DNA of 64,000 bases, taken from an uncultured Muribaculaceae bacterium. Its GTDB lineage: Bacteria; Bacteroidota; Bacteroidia; Bacteroidales; Muribaculaceae. Numbering within the stretch: position 1 is the stretch's first letter; each line of letters begins with the position of its first letter. Below, piece after piece: positions 34,739 through 42,455 of the stretch. The stretch spans positions 1 to 64,000 of the forward strand of contig CAKUJD010000011.1 in NCBI GenBank assembly GCA_934661195.1, written 5' to 3'. A program made the position numbers and the translations under genes. The notes beneath the pieces were generated by a model. It saw only the letters and a program-made list of their open reading frames with translations, was not told where the DNA came from and did no database searches.

Positions 34739-35247
34739 GGCTTGAGGTTTAGGGCCGCCATCACGCGGCGGAACTCGAGTTCGAAGTTGGGTGTCAGCAC
34801 CCCTTTGCCCATTGCATCGAGAATCTCGGCCACCGTCCAAAAGCGCCCGTCGTCGATTTCCACAGGGTCGTAGTCGAAGCTGGCGCGGCTGCTCACGGTG
34901 TAGTAGGCGTTCACCAGCTCGCTTTCCACTGCACTGTCGAACACATAGTTGAACAAATGCACCGGCTCGAAGTCGGTTAGTCCTATCTCCTCGCGCACTT
35001 CGCGCCGCAAGGCCTGCTCAATGGTCTCGCCGTAGTCCACGTGGCCGCCCACCGAGGTGTCCCAGCGGCTGGGCTGGATGCGCTTAGTGTGCGAGCGCTT
35101 TTGCAGATACACTTCGCCGTCGGGGCTGAACACGTGCAAGTGCACCACTGGGTGCAGCAGGCGGCTGCCCGAGTGGCACTCGGCGCGCGTGGCTTTGCCC
35201 ACCACGCGGCCTTCGGGGTCTACTATGGGGAAAATTTCGCTGTCCAT
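34735..35247 (-). CDS. NUDIX hydrolase
   Basis: A 170-residue protein with a complete NUDIX box, GGHVDYGETIEQALRREVREEIGL (matches GX5EX7REUXEEXGU). The front segment FPIVDPEGRVVGKATRAECHSG resembles the Idi-like/YfcD subgroup. Substrate unknown; these enzymes remove nucleoside diphosphate derivatives or modified nucleotides. It lies eight bases after topB and overlaps the next gene by four. Confidence 0.92.
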   Translation of the reverse strand: MDSEIFPIVDPEGRVVGKATRAECHSGSRLLHPVVHLHVFSPDGEVYLQKRSHTKRIQPSRWDTSVGGHVDYGETIEQALRREVREEIGLTDFEPVHLFNYVFDSAVESELVNAYYTVSSRASFDYDPVEIDDGRFWTVAEILDAMGKGVLTPNFELEFRRVMAALNLKP

Positions 35248-35255
35248 CTTTTTTT

Positions 35256-37307
35256 CTACTGTTTCTTGTCCTTTTTGAAGTTCTTTTCAACAAGTGCGCG
35301 CAGCTTGGCTGGCGTCAGGGTGGGGGCGTACTGGTCAAACGGCAGCAGCATGCGGCAGCCCGAGGCATACTCGCTGCAGCCGTAGGCCGTGCGGCCCTTC
35401 ACCAGATGGCCTTTGCCGCACACTGGGCACGGTATCTCCTCTATCGACTTGATGCGCGGGCGGCGCGGCTTTTTTGCCGCCGCCACTCCGCCGGCCGGCT
35501 TCTTGGGCTTGTCGTCCTCCACCACAATGTTGGTGCCGCTGTGGTCGCGCAGCACGGTCAGCACTATTTCGCTCACCATTTGCTTCAACTCGTCGATGAA
35601 CTGCTGCGCCGAGAACTCGCCGCGCTCAATTTTGCGCAGTTTGTTCTCCCACAACCCTGTGAGCTTGGCACTCTTCAGCAGCGGGTCTTTTATGGTGTCG
35701 ATTAGCTGCATTCCGGCTGGGGTGGGCACCAGGCTTTTTCGCTCCTTGCGTATGTAGTGGCGCTTAAACAGCGTCTCGATGATGGCCGCGCGCGTCGACG
35801 GGCGCCCGATGCCGTTCTCCTTCATGGCGTCGCGCAGTGCCTCGTCGTCAACCAGCTTGCCGGCTGTCTCCATGGCGCGCAGCAGCGTGCCTTCGGTGTA
35901 GAGCTTGGGCGGCTGGGTGGCCTTCTTGGCCAGCGACGGCTTGTGCGGGCCGCTCTCGCCCTTCACCATGGGCGGCAGCACGCCGCTTGCCTCGTCGCCG
36001 TCTTTGGCGTCTTTCGCTCCGGCATACACGGCGCGCCAGCCCTCGTTCTCTATTTGCTTGCCCGTGGCCTTGAACTCGTGGCCGTTGATGTCGGCCATCA
36101 CTGTGGTGGCCAGAAATTGGCAGTCGGGGTAGAAGGCGGCAATGAAGCGCTTGGCCACCAGGTCGTACACCAGCTTCTCGTCGCGCGACAGTGCGGCGCG
36201 CACTGGGTCGACGTTAGTGGGAATGATGGCGTGGTGGTCGGTGACCTTTGAGTTGTCGAACACCTTTTTGCTCTTCGGAATTTTGCCGGCCAGCACAGGC
36301 GCGGCCAGTGGCGCGTAGGGCGACATGGCCTTGAGTATGCCAGGCACCTTGGGGTAGATGTCGTCGCTCAGATAGGTGGTGTCGACGCGCGGATAGGTGG
36401 TCACCTTTTTCTCATAGAGGCTTTGTATGAGTTTCAGCGTCACGTCGGCCGAAAACGAGAATTTCTTGTTGCACTCCACCTGCAGGCTGGTGAGGTCGAA
36501 CAGGCGCGGCGGCGCCTCGCGCCCTTTCTTGGCCGTGATCGATGTCACGGTGAGGGGCGCGGCCTTGATGCTTTCGAGCACTGCCTGAGCATCGGCCTCG
36601 GCAGGATAGCGCCCCTTGGTGGAGCTGAATGTGGCGCCGCGGTAAAGGGTCTTTATCTCCCAGTAGTCTTGCGGCACAAAGTTGTCGATTTCGCGCTGGC
36701 GGGCCACTATCAGGGCCAGGGTGGGGGTCTGCACGCGGCCTATCGACAGCACGTTGCGCGACTGCGCGTATTGCAGCGTGTAGAGCCTTGTGGCGTTCAT
36801 GCCCAGCATCCAGTCGCCTATGGCGCGCGACAGGCCGGCGAAATACAGGTTGTTGAAGTCGTTGCCGGGCTTCAGCTGCCCGAAGCCCTCGCGTATGCTC
36901 TCGTCGGTGAGCGACGAAATCCACAGCCGCCTCACGGGCACCCGGCACTCGGCCTTCTGGTACACCCACCGCTGTATCAGCTCGCCCTCCTGGCCGGCAT
37001 CGCCGCAGTTAATCACCTCGTCGGCGCCAGCAATCAGGCTTTTTATCACGCCAAACTGGCGCTTGTATCCGTCGTTGTCGATCAGCTTGATGCCAAAGCG
37101 CTGCGGCACCATGGGCAGCGCGCCCAGGCTCCAGCGGCGCCACAGGTCGGTGTAGTCGGCCGGCTCTTTTAGCTCGCACAGGTGGCCGAAGGTCCACGTC
37201 ACCTGGTAGCCGTTGCCCTCATAATAGCCGTCGTGGCGGTCGGTGGCGCCGAGAATGGCGGCAATGTCGCGCGCCACGCTCGGTTTCTCGGTGACGCACA
37301 CTTTCAT
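35256..37307 (-). CDS. topB: DNA topoisomerase III
   Basis: A 683-residue type IA topoisomerase. The start at 37307 (MKVCVTEKPSVARDIA) is chosen because this is the conserved TOPRIM beginning and the ATG overlaps the mazG stop as ATGA. The TOPRIM acidic triad is Glu in TEKPSVA plus GDAGQEGE, which carries Asp-x-Gly rather than the usual DxDxE order seen in Top1. The central domain has SIGRVQTPTLALI, and the catalytic tyrosine is in KKVTTYPRVDTTYLS. The C-terminus carries a topoisomerase zinc finger (CPVC ... GCSEYASGC). Many Bacteroidales have accessory TopB copies on mobile elements. This one is in an operon with housekeeping genes, so it is likely the chromosomal one. Confidence 0.92.
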   Translation of the reverse strand: MKVCVTEKPSVARDIAAILGATDRHDGYYEGNGYQVTWTFGHLCELKEPADYTDLWRRWSLGALPMVPQRFGIKLIDNDGYKRQFGVIKSLIAGADEVINCGDAGQEGELIQRWVYQKAECRVPVRRLWISSLTDESIREGFGQLKPGNDFNNLYFAGLSRAIGDWMLGMNATRLYTLQYAQSRNVLSIGRVQTPTLALIVARQREIDNFVPQDYWEIKTLYRGATFSSTKGRYPAEADAQAVLESIKAAPLTVTSITAKKGREAPPRLFDLTSLQVECNKKFSFSADVTLKLIQSLYEKKVTTYPRVDTTYLSDDIYPKVPGILKAMSPYAPLAAPVLAGKIPKSKKVFDNSKVTDHHAIIPTNVDPVRAALSRDEKLVYDLVAKRFIAAFYPDCQFLATTVMADINGHEFKATGKQIENEGWRAVYAGAKDAKDGDEASGVLPPMVKGESGPHKPSLAKKATQPPKLYTEGTLLRAMETAGKLVDDEALRDAMKENGIGRPSTRAAIIETLFKRHYIRKERKSLVPTPAGMQLIDTIKDPLLKSAKLTGLWENKLRKIERGEFSAQQFIDELKQMVSEIVLTVLRDHSGTNIVVEDDKPKKPAGGVAAAKKPRRPRIKSIEEIPCPVCGKGHLVKGRTAYGCSEYASGCRMLLPFDQYAPTLTPAKLRALVEKNFKKDKKQ

Positions 37308-38107
37308 CGCTCGTCCTCCTCTCCCAGCCTCATGCGTTTGGCCTCGTCCCACAGAACGTCCATCTCGGCCAGGGTCAGCTCGTTCACGTGGCGGCCCTGG
37401 CTGCGGGCCGCCGACTCAATGTGGTTGAAGCGGGCGGTGAACTTGCGGTTGGTGCGCTCAAGGGCGTTGTCGGGGCGCACGCCGTAGAGGCGCGCGGCGT
37501 TGACCACCGAAAACAGCAGGTCGCCAAACTCCTTCTCGCGGTCGGCCTCGTGGCCGTCGGCCAGCTCGCGCTCCACCTCGCCGGCCTCTTCGCGCACCTT
37601 GGCCCACACGTCTTCCTTGCACTCCCAGTCAAAACCCACGCTGGCGGCCTTCTCCTGAATGCGCTCTGCCTTGATGAGCGACGGCAGCGAGCGTGGCACT
37701 CCGCCCAGCACGGTCTTGTTGCCGCCCTTTTCGCGCAGCTTTATCTCCTCCCACGTCTCGCCGCCCTCGGCCGCGCTGGCCGCGCCGGCATAGATGTGGG
37801 GGTGGCGGAACACGAGCTTCTCGCGCGCGGCGTTGCACACGTCGGCGAAGCCAAACTGTCCTTTCTCTTCGGCAATGCAGGCATACAGCAGCACGTGCAT
37901 CAGCACGTCGCCCAGCTCCTTTTTAATGGCTTCGGGGTCGCCGCCCATCAGGGCGTCGGCCAGTTCCATGACCTCCTCGATGGTGTTTGGCCGCAGGCTT
38001 TCGTAGGTTTGCACCGAGTCCCACGGGCATCGTTTGCGCAGTGTGCGCACCACCTCCATCAGGCCGTCAAGCGCCTTGAGGGCGCTACTGTTGCTGCTTG
38101 CTGCCAT
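37304..38107 (-). CDS. mazG: Nucleoside triphosphate pyrophosphohydrolase MazG
   Basis: A 267-residue protein with two tandem MazG domains. The first has CPWDSVQTYESLRPNTIEEVMEL and KKELGDVLMHVLLYA; the second has EEAGEVEREL and EFGDLLFSVVNAARL. These are the EExxE...ExxD metal-binding sets. It hydrolyses NTPs and dNTPs to monophosphates, clearing non-canonical nucleotides. It overlaps dsbD by 23 bases and topB by four, so translation of all three is coupled. Confidence 0.93.
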   Translation of the reverse strand: MAASSNSSALKALDGLMEVVRTLRKRCPWDSVQTYESLRPNTIEEVMELADALMGGDPEAIKKELGDVLMHVLLYACIAEEKGQFGFADVCNAAREKLVFRHPHIYAGAASAAEGGETWEEIKLREKGGNKTVLGGVPRSLPSLIKAERIQEKAASVGFDWECKEDVWAKVREEAGEVERELADGHEADREKEFGDLLFSVVNAARLYGVRPDNALERTNRKFTARFNHIESAARSQGRHVNELTLAEMDVLWDEAKRMRLGEEDER

Positions 38108-40094
38108 TCGATTTATAGTTGTTTAGTCCCTTGTTCAGGAAGTCGATGAATTTGTCCACGTTTTCGTCATACACCGCCGGGCCCGACATCAGCTGCCCCT
38201 GGGCGTCGAGCACCACATAGTAGGGCTGCGAGTTGGCCCCGAACTTCGACCGCTGCAAGTAGCTCCACAAGTCGCCGTAGGTGTCGAGCTCCACTTGGCG
38301 GCCGTTTTCCTCCACATACACTGGCTGCGGCATGGCCTTTTTGTCGTCCACCATCAGCTTGATGGTCACGAAGTCGCGCGCAATGGCACTTTTCACCTGG
38401 TCTTTGTCGAGCACCGCACCGTCCATCTTGCGGCAGTTCACGCAGCCGTAGCCCGAGAAGTCGATCAGCGCAGGCTTGCCGGCGCGGGCTGCGGCACGCA
38501 TGCCCTGGTCGTAGTCGCTGTATTGGGCCTGCTCCTCACCATAGAGGTTGAAGTCCTGGGTGCCGAGCGGCGGCACAAACGCGCTGGTGGCGCGCAGCGG
38601 AGCTCCCCACAGTCCTGGCACCAGATAGGCGGTGAAGGCCAGCGACGCCAGCGCCAGCATGAAGCGTGTCACGCCCACGCCGCTCTGGCGCGGCTCGCCG
38701 TCGCTCTTGAAGCGGAACACGCCCAGCAGATACAGCCCCAGCAGGCCGAATATGGCTATCCACAGCGCCAGAAACACCTCGCGGTCGAGCAGATGCCAGC
38801 CGTAGGCAAGGTCGGCCACCGAGAGGAATTTGAGCGACAGTGCCAGCTCGATGAAGCCCAGCACCACTTTGACTGTGTTGAGCCAGCCGCCCGACTTGGG
38901 CAGCCGCTTGAGCACTGATGGAAACATGGCAAAGAAGCTGAACGGAATGGCCAGCGCCAGCGCAAATGCGCCCATGCCCACGGCCGGGCCCGCCATGCTG
39001 CCCATGGTGGCCGCCTCCACCAGCAGAGTGCCTATAATGGGGCCCGTGCACGAGAACGACACTATCACCAGCGTGAATGCCATGAAGAATATGCTCAGCA
39101 GGCCGGTGGTGCGCTCGGTGGCGCTGTCGAGCTTGTTGCTCCACGACGACGGCAGCGTGATTTCAAACGCGCCGAAAAACGACACCGCAAACACCACCAG
39201 CAGCAGGAAAAACACCACATTGCACACCGCGTTGGTGGCAATGGCGTTGAGCTCGCTCGCGCCATATGCGGCAGTTACCGCCAGTCCCAGAGCAAGATAG
39301 ATCACTATTATCGACACGCCATATATGGCCGCGTTGCGCACGCTCTTGGCGCGCCCGCCGCTCTTCTTCAGGAAAAAGCTCACCGTCATGGGTATGATGG
39401 GCCACACACACGGCGTGAGCAGCGCCAGCAGGCCGCCGCCAAAGCAAGCCGCGAATATATACCACAGCGAGGCCGAAGCCGCTGCAGTTTCACCGCCGCC
39501 ATCGCCAGCCGCCGCCTTCACCGGCGCCCACAACTGGTCTTGACTCACACTGTCGGCCGCCGGCGCTGCCGTGGCATCCGGCTCAGTGGCACTGGTGGTG
39601 TCGGCCGCGGTCTCTGTCTGGCCCGATGCTGCGGCAGCGCCGCTGAAACTGAACGGCTCTTTTGCCGGCGACGAGCACTGCGTGTCGTTGCAGCTCATAT
39701 AGCCCACATTGCCCCTTATCGAGTAGTTGGCGGCAGTCACCGTGAACCGCTGCGTCAGCGTCACGCTGCCAGTCCACCAGCTCATGTCCACGCCAAAGTT
39801 AGGGTCGTGGTGGCGCTGCGCCTTGCGGTCGGGCTTCAGCCCGCCGTCCAGCTTCACCCCCTTCAGCTCCTTCCAGTCTACGCTGGTGGGCACGGGCCCG
39901 TCGGTCACAGCCTCGGTTGAATACATGTGCCAGCCATCATCTATAGTGGCCGTGAACGAAATCACGCCGTGGAAGTCGTCGGTCATCCTAATGGCCGACT
40001 TCCACTTCACCGGATTCACAATTTGGGCCACTGCACCCACTGCGCACAGCAGGCATGCGGCCGTTATCATAAAGAGTCGCTTCATCATATTCAT
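38085..40094 (-). CDS. dsbD: Thiol:disulfide interchange protein DsbD family
   Basis: A 669-residue protein with three modules. After a signal peptide (cut near AVAQ) comes an N-terminal immunoglobulin-like DsbD-alpha domain (to about 150) with a Cys pair in YMSCNDTQCSS. The membrane domain carries the active cysteines in LLTPCVWPIIPMT and VSFSCTGPIIGTLL. The periplasmic thioredoxin domain has YGCVNCRKMDG. It carries electrons from the cytoplasm to periplasmic disulfide reductases. The first ATG at 40094 lies only about ten bases after the predicted transcription start, so the ATG at 40088 or 40085 (MKRLFMIT) may be the one used. Confidence 0.92.
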   Translation of the reverse strand: MNMMKRLFMITAACLLCAVGAVAQIVNPVKWKSAIRMTDDFHGVISFTATIDDGWHMYSTEAVTDGPVPTSVDWKELKGVKLDGGLKPDRKAQRHHDPNFGVDMSWWTGSVTLTQRFTVTAANYSIRGNVGYMSCNDTQCSSPAKEPFSFSGAAAASGQTETAADTTSATEPDATAAPAADSVSQDQLWAPVKAAAGDGGGETAAASASLWYIFAACFGGGLLALLTPCVWPIIPMTVSFFLKKSGGRAKSVRNAAIYGVSIIVIYLALGLAVTAAYGASELNAIATNAVCNVVFFLLLVVFAVSFFGAFEITLPSSWSNKLDSATERTTGLLSIFFMAFTLVIVSFSCTGPIIGTLLVEAATMGSMAGPAVGMGAFALALAIPFSFFAMFPSVLKRLPKSGGWLNTVKVVLGFIELALSLKFLSVADLAYGWHLLDREVFLALWIAIFGLLGLYLLGVFRFKSDGEPRQSGVGVTRFMLALASLAFTAYLVPGLWGAPLRATSAFVPPLGTQDFNLYGEEQAQYSDYDQGMRAAARAGKPALIDFSGYGCVNCRKMDGAVLDKDQVKSAIARDFVTIKLMVDDKKAMPQPVYVEENGRQVELDTYGDLWSYLQRSKFGANSQPYYVVLDAQGQLMSGPAVYDENVDKFIDFLNKGLNNYKSNGSKQQQ

Positions 40095-40109
40095 ATCATA
40101 TTAGATGTG

Positions 40110-40141
40110 CAAAATTAGTGCAAACCGAGCGCAATGCCAAA
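40110..40141 (-). promoter_or_regulatory. Promoter of the dsbD operon, inside the repeat
   Basis: On the minus strand TTTG (40138-40141), a 20-base spacer and TAATTTTG (40110-40117) form an ideal Bacteroidota promoter. The -33 box and spacer lie within repeat unit 1. The leader would be very short. Confidence 0.75.
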
Positions 40142-40325
40142 AAAATGAGCCCGCTCAATTTTTTCGCATTGCCGAGGTGCCGCCTGATTTATGAAAAATT
40201 AGTGCAAACCGAGCGCAACGCCAAAAAAATGAGCCCTCTCAATTTTTTGCATTGCCGAGGTGCCGCCTGATTTATGAAAAATTGGTGCAACCTGAGCGCA
40301 ATCTGAGCGCAATGTTAAAAAACAA
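40111..40325. repeat. Tandem promoter-bearing intergenic repeat (two full units plus a fragment)
   Basis: Unit 1 is 40111-40195 and unit 2 is 40196-40278; each starts AAAATTAGTGCAAACCGAGC and ends GCCGCCTGATTTATGA. A decayed third start, AAAATTGGTGCAACCTGAGC, begins at 40279. Each unit contains a hairpin pairing GCAATGCCAAAAAAATGAGC with GCTCAATTTTTT(C)GCATTGC. Only unit 1, next to dsbD, keeps a perfect TAnnTTTG (minus strand). Unit 2 has TAATTTTT instead. A relative lies at 32078. Confidence 0.85.
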
Positions 40326-40341
40326 AACCTCTACTTTTTCT

Positions 40342-40372
40342 TTTGCAATTAACGAAATTTGAACTATTTTTG
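40342..40372 (+). promoter_or_regulatory. Promoter of the Rhs-zincin/lipoprotein cassette
   Basis: TTTG (40342-40345), a 19-base spacer and TATTTTTG (40365-40372), 20 bases before the ATG at 40393. This is a near-perfect match to the Bacteroidota promoter. Confidence 0.75.
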
Positions 40373-40392
40373 CAAAACAACAATATAACCCG

Positions 40393-41187
40393 ATGAAAAC
40401 AATATCCATAAGCCTGACAGCGCTATTCTCCCTTGCGCTGTGCGCGGCGGCCCATTCACCGCGGCAACTTCGCTACAGCTACTGCTTGAATAATCCGCTT
40501 CGCTACCGTGATGAGGATGGTGAGTTCTTCTTAGGACTGGTGGTAGGCTTCTTCCGCGGCATATTCACATGGCAAAACCCCTTTAAAACGGCATGGCGCA
40601 CAGCCGTCAACGAGACAAAGATACAACTTGGCCTGCTAAAAAGCGACTGGAGCCACGGCTTTTTCAAGGGCTTAAAGCAACTTGTATCGCGCTTTACGTG
40701 GGAATCGTTGCAAACGATGGTTGGTATGACTTATTCGATGGTAAAAAACTGGATGGTTGACACGGAAGTCAGATACTTTGGTGGGGCGACATTTGTGATA
40801 AATTTCACAGGGAAAGGACCCAACTATTTCAAAGGTGTGACAATTGGAAGCTTTATAAATATTGATGATGGGCATAGTGAATCAACAGCCCCAGTGCTTT
40901 CCAGTGGAAAATTTGAACCTAAAAATAGTGAAGGATATGTGCATGAATATGGGCATTACATCCAAAGTCAGGGGCATGGACCACTATACTTGAATTTATT
41001 CGGAATTCCCAGTTTGATTGATTGTGCAGTAAATAAGCTAAATCACAGAAGCACTTGGACTGAAAAAGATGCCACAACCCGAGGTATGGCATATTTTGAG
41101 AAGGAGGATATGCTCTATTATCCGTATTATTCGATGATGTTGGCTCGGCACTTAAGGTTAACAAAATTTATTGATAGGAGAAGATGA
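40393..41187 (+). CDS. Secreted Rhs-derived protein with zincin (HExxH) domain, candidate toxin/effector
   Basis: A 264-residue protein with an unusual composition. A signal peptide (residues 1-20, MKTISISLTALFSLALCAAA) is joined directly to a short Rhs-core signature (LRYSYCLNNPLRYRDEDGEF, about 26-45). The long YD-repeat barrel that normally precedes it is absent. The remaining 215 residues hold HEYGH at 184-188, a zinc-protease motif. It is followed by GPLYLNLFGIPSLI and WTEKDATTRG, where Glu224 or Asp226 could be a third ligand. The Rhs signature normally marks the boundary before a polymorphic toxin domain. Its stop overlaps the next start as ATGA. It is read here as a detached Rhs-tip metallopeptidase effector. 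Protease activity and target are inferred. Confidence 0.75.
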   Translation: MKTISISLTALFSLALCAAAHSPRQLRYSYCLNNPLRYRDEDGEFFLGLVVGFFRGIFTWQNPFKTAWRTAVNETKIQLGLLKSDWSHGFFKGLKQLVSRFTWESLQTMVGMTYSMVKNWMVDTEVRYFGGATFVINFTGKGPNYFKGVTIGSFINIDDGHSESTAPVLSSGKFEPKNSEGYVHEYGHYIQSQGHGPLYLNLFGIPSLIDCAVNKLNHRSTWTEKDATTRGMAYFEKEDMLYYPYYSMMLARHLRLTKFIDRRR

Positions 41188-41660
41188 GAAGAATCGTATT
41201 TGTTGCGGCGATGCTGGTTGTGTTTTCACTGCTGCAGTCGTGTGAGGAGTGGTGGATTGTGGGTCTGCACAACTGCAGCGGTGATAATGTGTACTGCATT
41301 GTAACGGAATATCCCGACACTGTTATCGGTCAAAAGTATGCAAGGCTTATTGAAGCGGGTCAAAGCACAGAAATCTACTACGACGCTGACGAGCGTGAGC
41401 GGCACAATGTGAAAAATCTGTGCTATGTATACACGTTTGTGAGTGTCGACAGTGTGGTGAAAAAAGGTTGGCATATGGTGGCCTTGGATCGTGATTTCAT
41501 TTGCCGCTATGAGGTGTATGGCCGTGCTTTTGATAGGCTTGGCAACAATGCATTGACCTTCCCTCCCACGCAAAAGATGCTTGATGCCGGTGTGCGCGTG
41601 CAGTATCCCAAAGACTACGTTCGGCGCCCAGCGGCTGCTGCCAATGCCGGCTTGAAATAA
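41184..41660 (+). CDS. Lipoprotein, candidate immunity protein 1
   Basis: A 158-residue predicted lipoprotein (lipobox FSLLQSC, Cys about residue 20, followed by EEWWIVG). Translation is coupled to the zincin gene by a 4-base overlap. The C-terminal 65 residues are closely similar to those of the next gene: both have KKGW, DFICRYEVYGR, FD-LGN and PPTQKMLDAGVRV-YP-DY. I recognise no named family. A lipoprotein placed right after an exported Rhs-type metallopeptidase domain is what one expects of an envelope immunity protein, but this role is inferred from context. Confidence 0.7.
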   Translation: MRRIVFVAAMLVVFSLLQSCEEWWIVGLHNCSGDNVYCIVTEYPDTVIGQKYARLIEAGQSTEIYYDADERERHNVKNLCYVYTFVSVDSVVKKGWHMVALDRDFICRYEVYGRAFDRLGNNALTFPPTQKMLDAGVRVQYPKDYVRRPAAAANAGLK

Positions 41661-41690
41661 CAGAAAGTATTAAACAAAAAATAAGAGAAA

Positions 41691-42146
41691 ATGCAGAGGG
41701 GAAAATTTGGTTTTGTGATGTCGCTGTTCGTCATCGTCTTGCTGATGACGTCTTGTGAATGTTGGTGGTTTGCCTTTATTTACAATAACAGCACTATTGA
41801 TGTGTATTGTGTCGCCAGAAACTATGCCGACACAACGCTTTCTAAAGAAGACGCTTTCCTGATAGAGGCGGGAAAGAGTTCAGGGGTGATGTATGGTGCA
41901 ACCATCTTTGAGCCGAGTTATGAAAAAAAGAGATGTTATCTGTATACGTTTGTGAGTGCCGACAGCGTAGCCAAGAAAGGTTGGGAAAAGGTATCGGAGG
42001 AGCAAGACTTCATTTGTCGTTATGAGGTGTATGGCCGTGTGTTTGATAAACTTGGCAACACAGACTTGTCATACCCTCCAACGCAAAAGATGCTTGATGC
42101 CGGTGTGCGCGTGCTGTATCCAGAAGATTACGGCCGGCACAGATAG
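41691..42146 (+). CDS. Lipoprotein, candidate immunity protein 2 (paralogue)
   Basis: A 151-residue paralogue of the preceding protein. The lipobox is VLLMTSC, then ECWWFAF. Similarity is low in the first half (FIYNNSTIDVYCVARNYADT against LHNCSGDNVYCIVTEYPDT) and high in the second half. This suggests a tandem duplication followed by divergence of the N-terminal part. It lies 30 bases after the first copy, on the same strand. Confidence 0.7.
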   Translation: MQRGKFGFVMSLFVIVLLMTSCECWWFAFIYNNSTIDVYCVARNYADTTLSKEDAFLIEAGKSSGVMYGATIFEPSYEKKRCYLYTFVSADSVAKKGWEKVSEEQDFICRYEVYGRVFDKLGNTDLSYPPTQKMLDAGVRVLYPEDYGRHR

Positions 42147-42380
42147 CCCTGTTGTGAATGGCTTTTAGAACTTAGAAAAGAATAAGAGAATAATGCTAAC
42201 CGAGATGCGCCAGCGGTTTGCCAATGGCAATGACGTGTTGGAGCTCCTTTGTCTGGGCGTGGCGCCTCGGAGCAAACTTAATTATAGTTGGATGACTATG
42301 AGCCTATGTAGCGGCAAGTGCCGTGGTGGACCGAGAAAAAAGAAAGGTTTCGCATTCGTATGAATGCGAAACCTTGTTGG
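42147..42380. other. Spacer after the lipoprotein pair, with tRNA-Cys terminator
   Basis: A 56-codon frame at 42193-42363 begins MLTEMRQRFANGND but has no recognisable family or good ribosome site, so I do not call it a gene. The hairpin at 42344-42375 lies at its end. Confidence 0.5.
42336..42375 (-). terminator. Terminator of tRNA-Cys, possibly bidirectional
   Basis: AAGGTTTCGCATTC (42344-42357) pairs with GAATGCGAAACCTT (42362-42375) across a GTAT loop. On the minus strand TCTTTTTTC follows, fitting termination of the leftward tRNA. Confidence 0.8.
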
Positions 42381-42455
42381 TGGAGGTCACTAGCGGATTC
42401 GAACCGCTGTGCCCGGTTTTGCAGACCGGTGACTAAACCACTCATCCAAGCGACC
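42381..42455 (-). tRNA. tRNA-Cys (anticodon GCA)
   Basis: On the minus strand, acceptor GGTCGCT pairs with AGTGACC, with discriminator T and an encoded CCA. The anticodon stem CCGGT/ACCGG holds CTGCAAA, giving anticodon GCA. The T loop GGTTCGAATCC is canonical. Confidence 0.96.

Noticed and set aside
35256..37307. TopB considered as a marker of an integrated conjugative element
   Set aside because: It is locked by overlaps into an operon with dsbD, mazG and a NUDIX gene, and no mobilisation genes are present.
40111..40325. Tandem repeat considered as a CRISPR array
   Set aside because: Units are about 85 bp, adjoin without spacers, number fewer than three and have no cas genes nearby.
42193..42363. 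A 56-codon frame after the lipoprotein pair, considered as a third gene of the cassette
   Set aside because: No ribosome site, signal or family is seen, and its end runs into the tRNA-Cys terminator hairpin.
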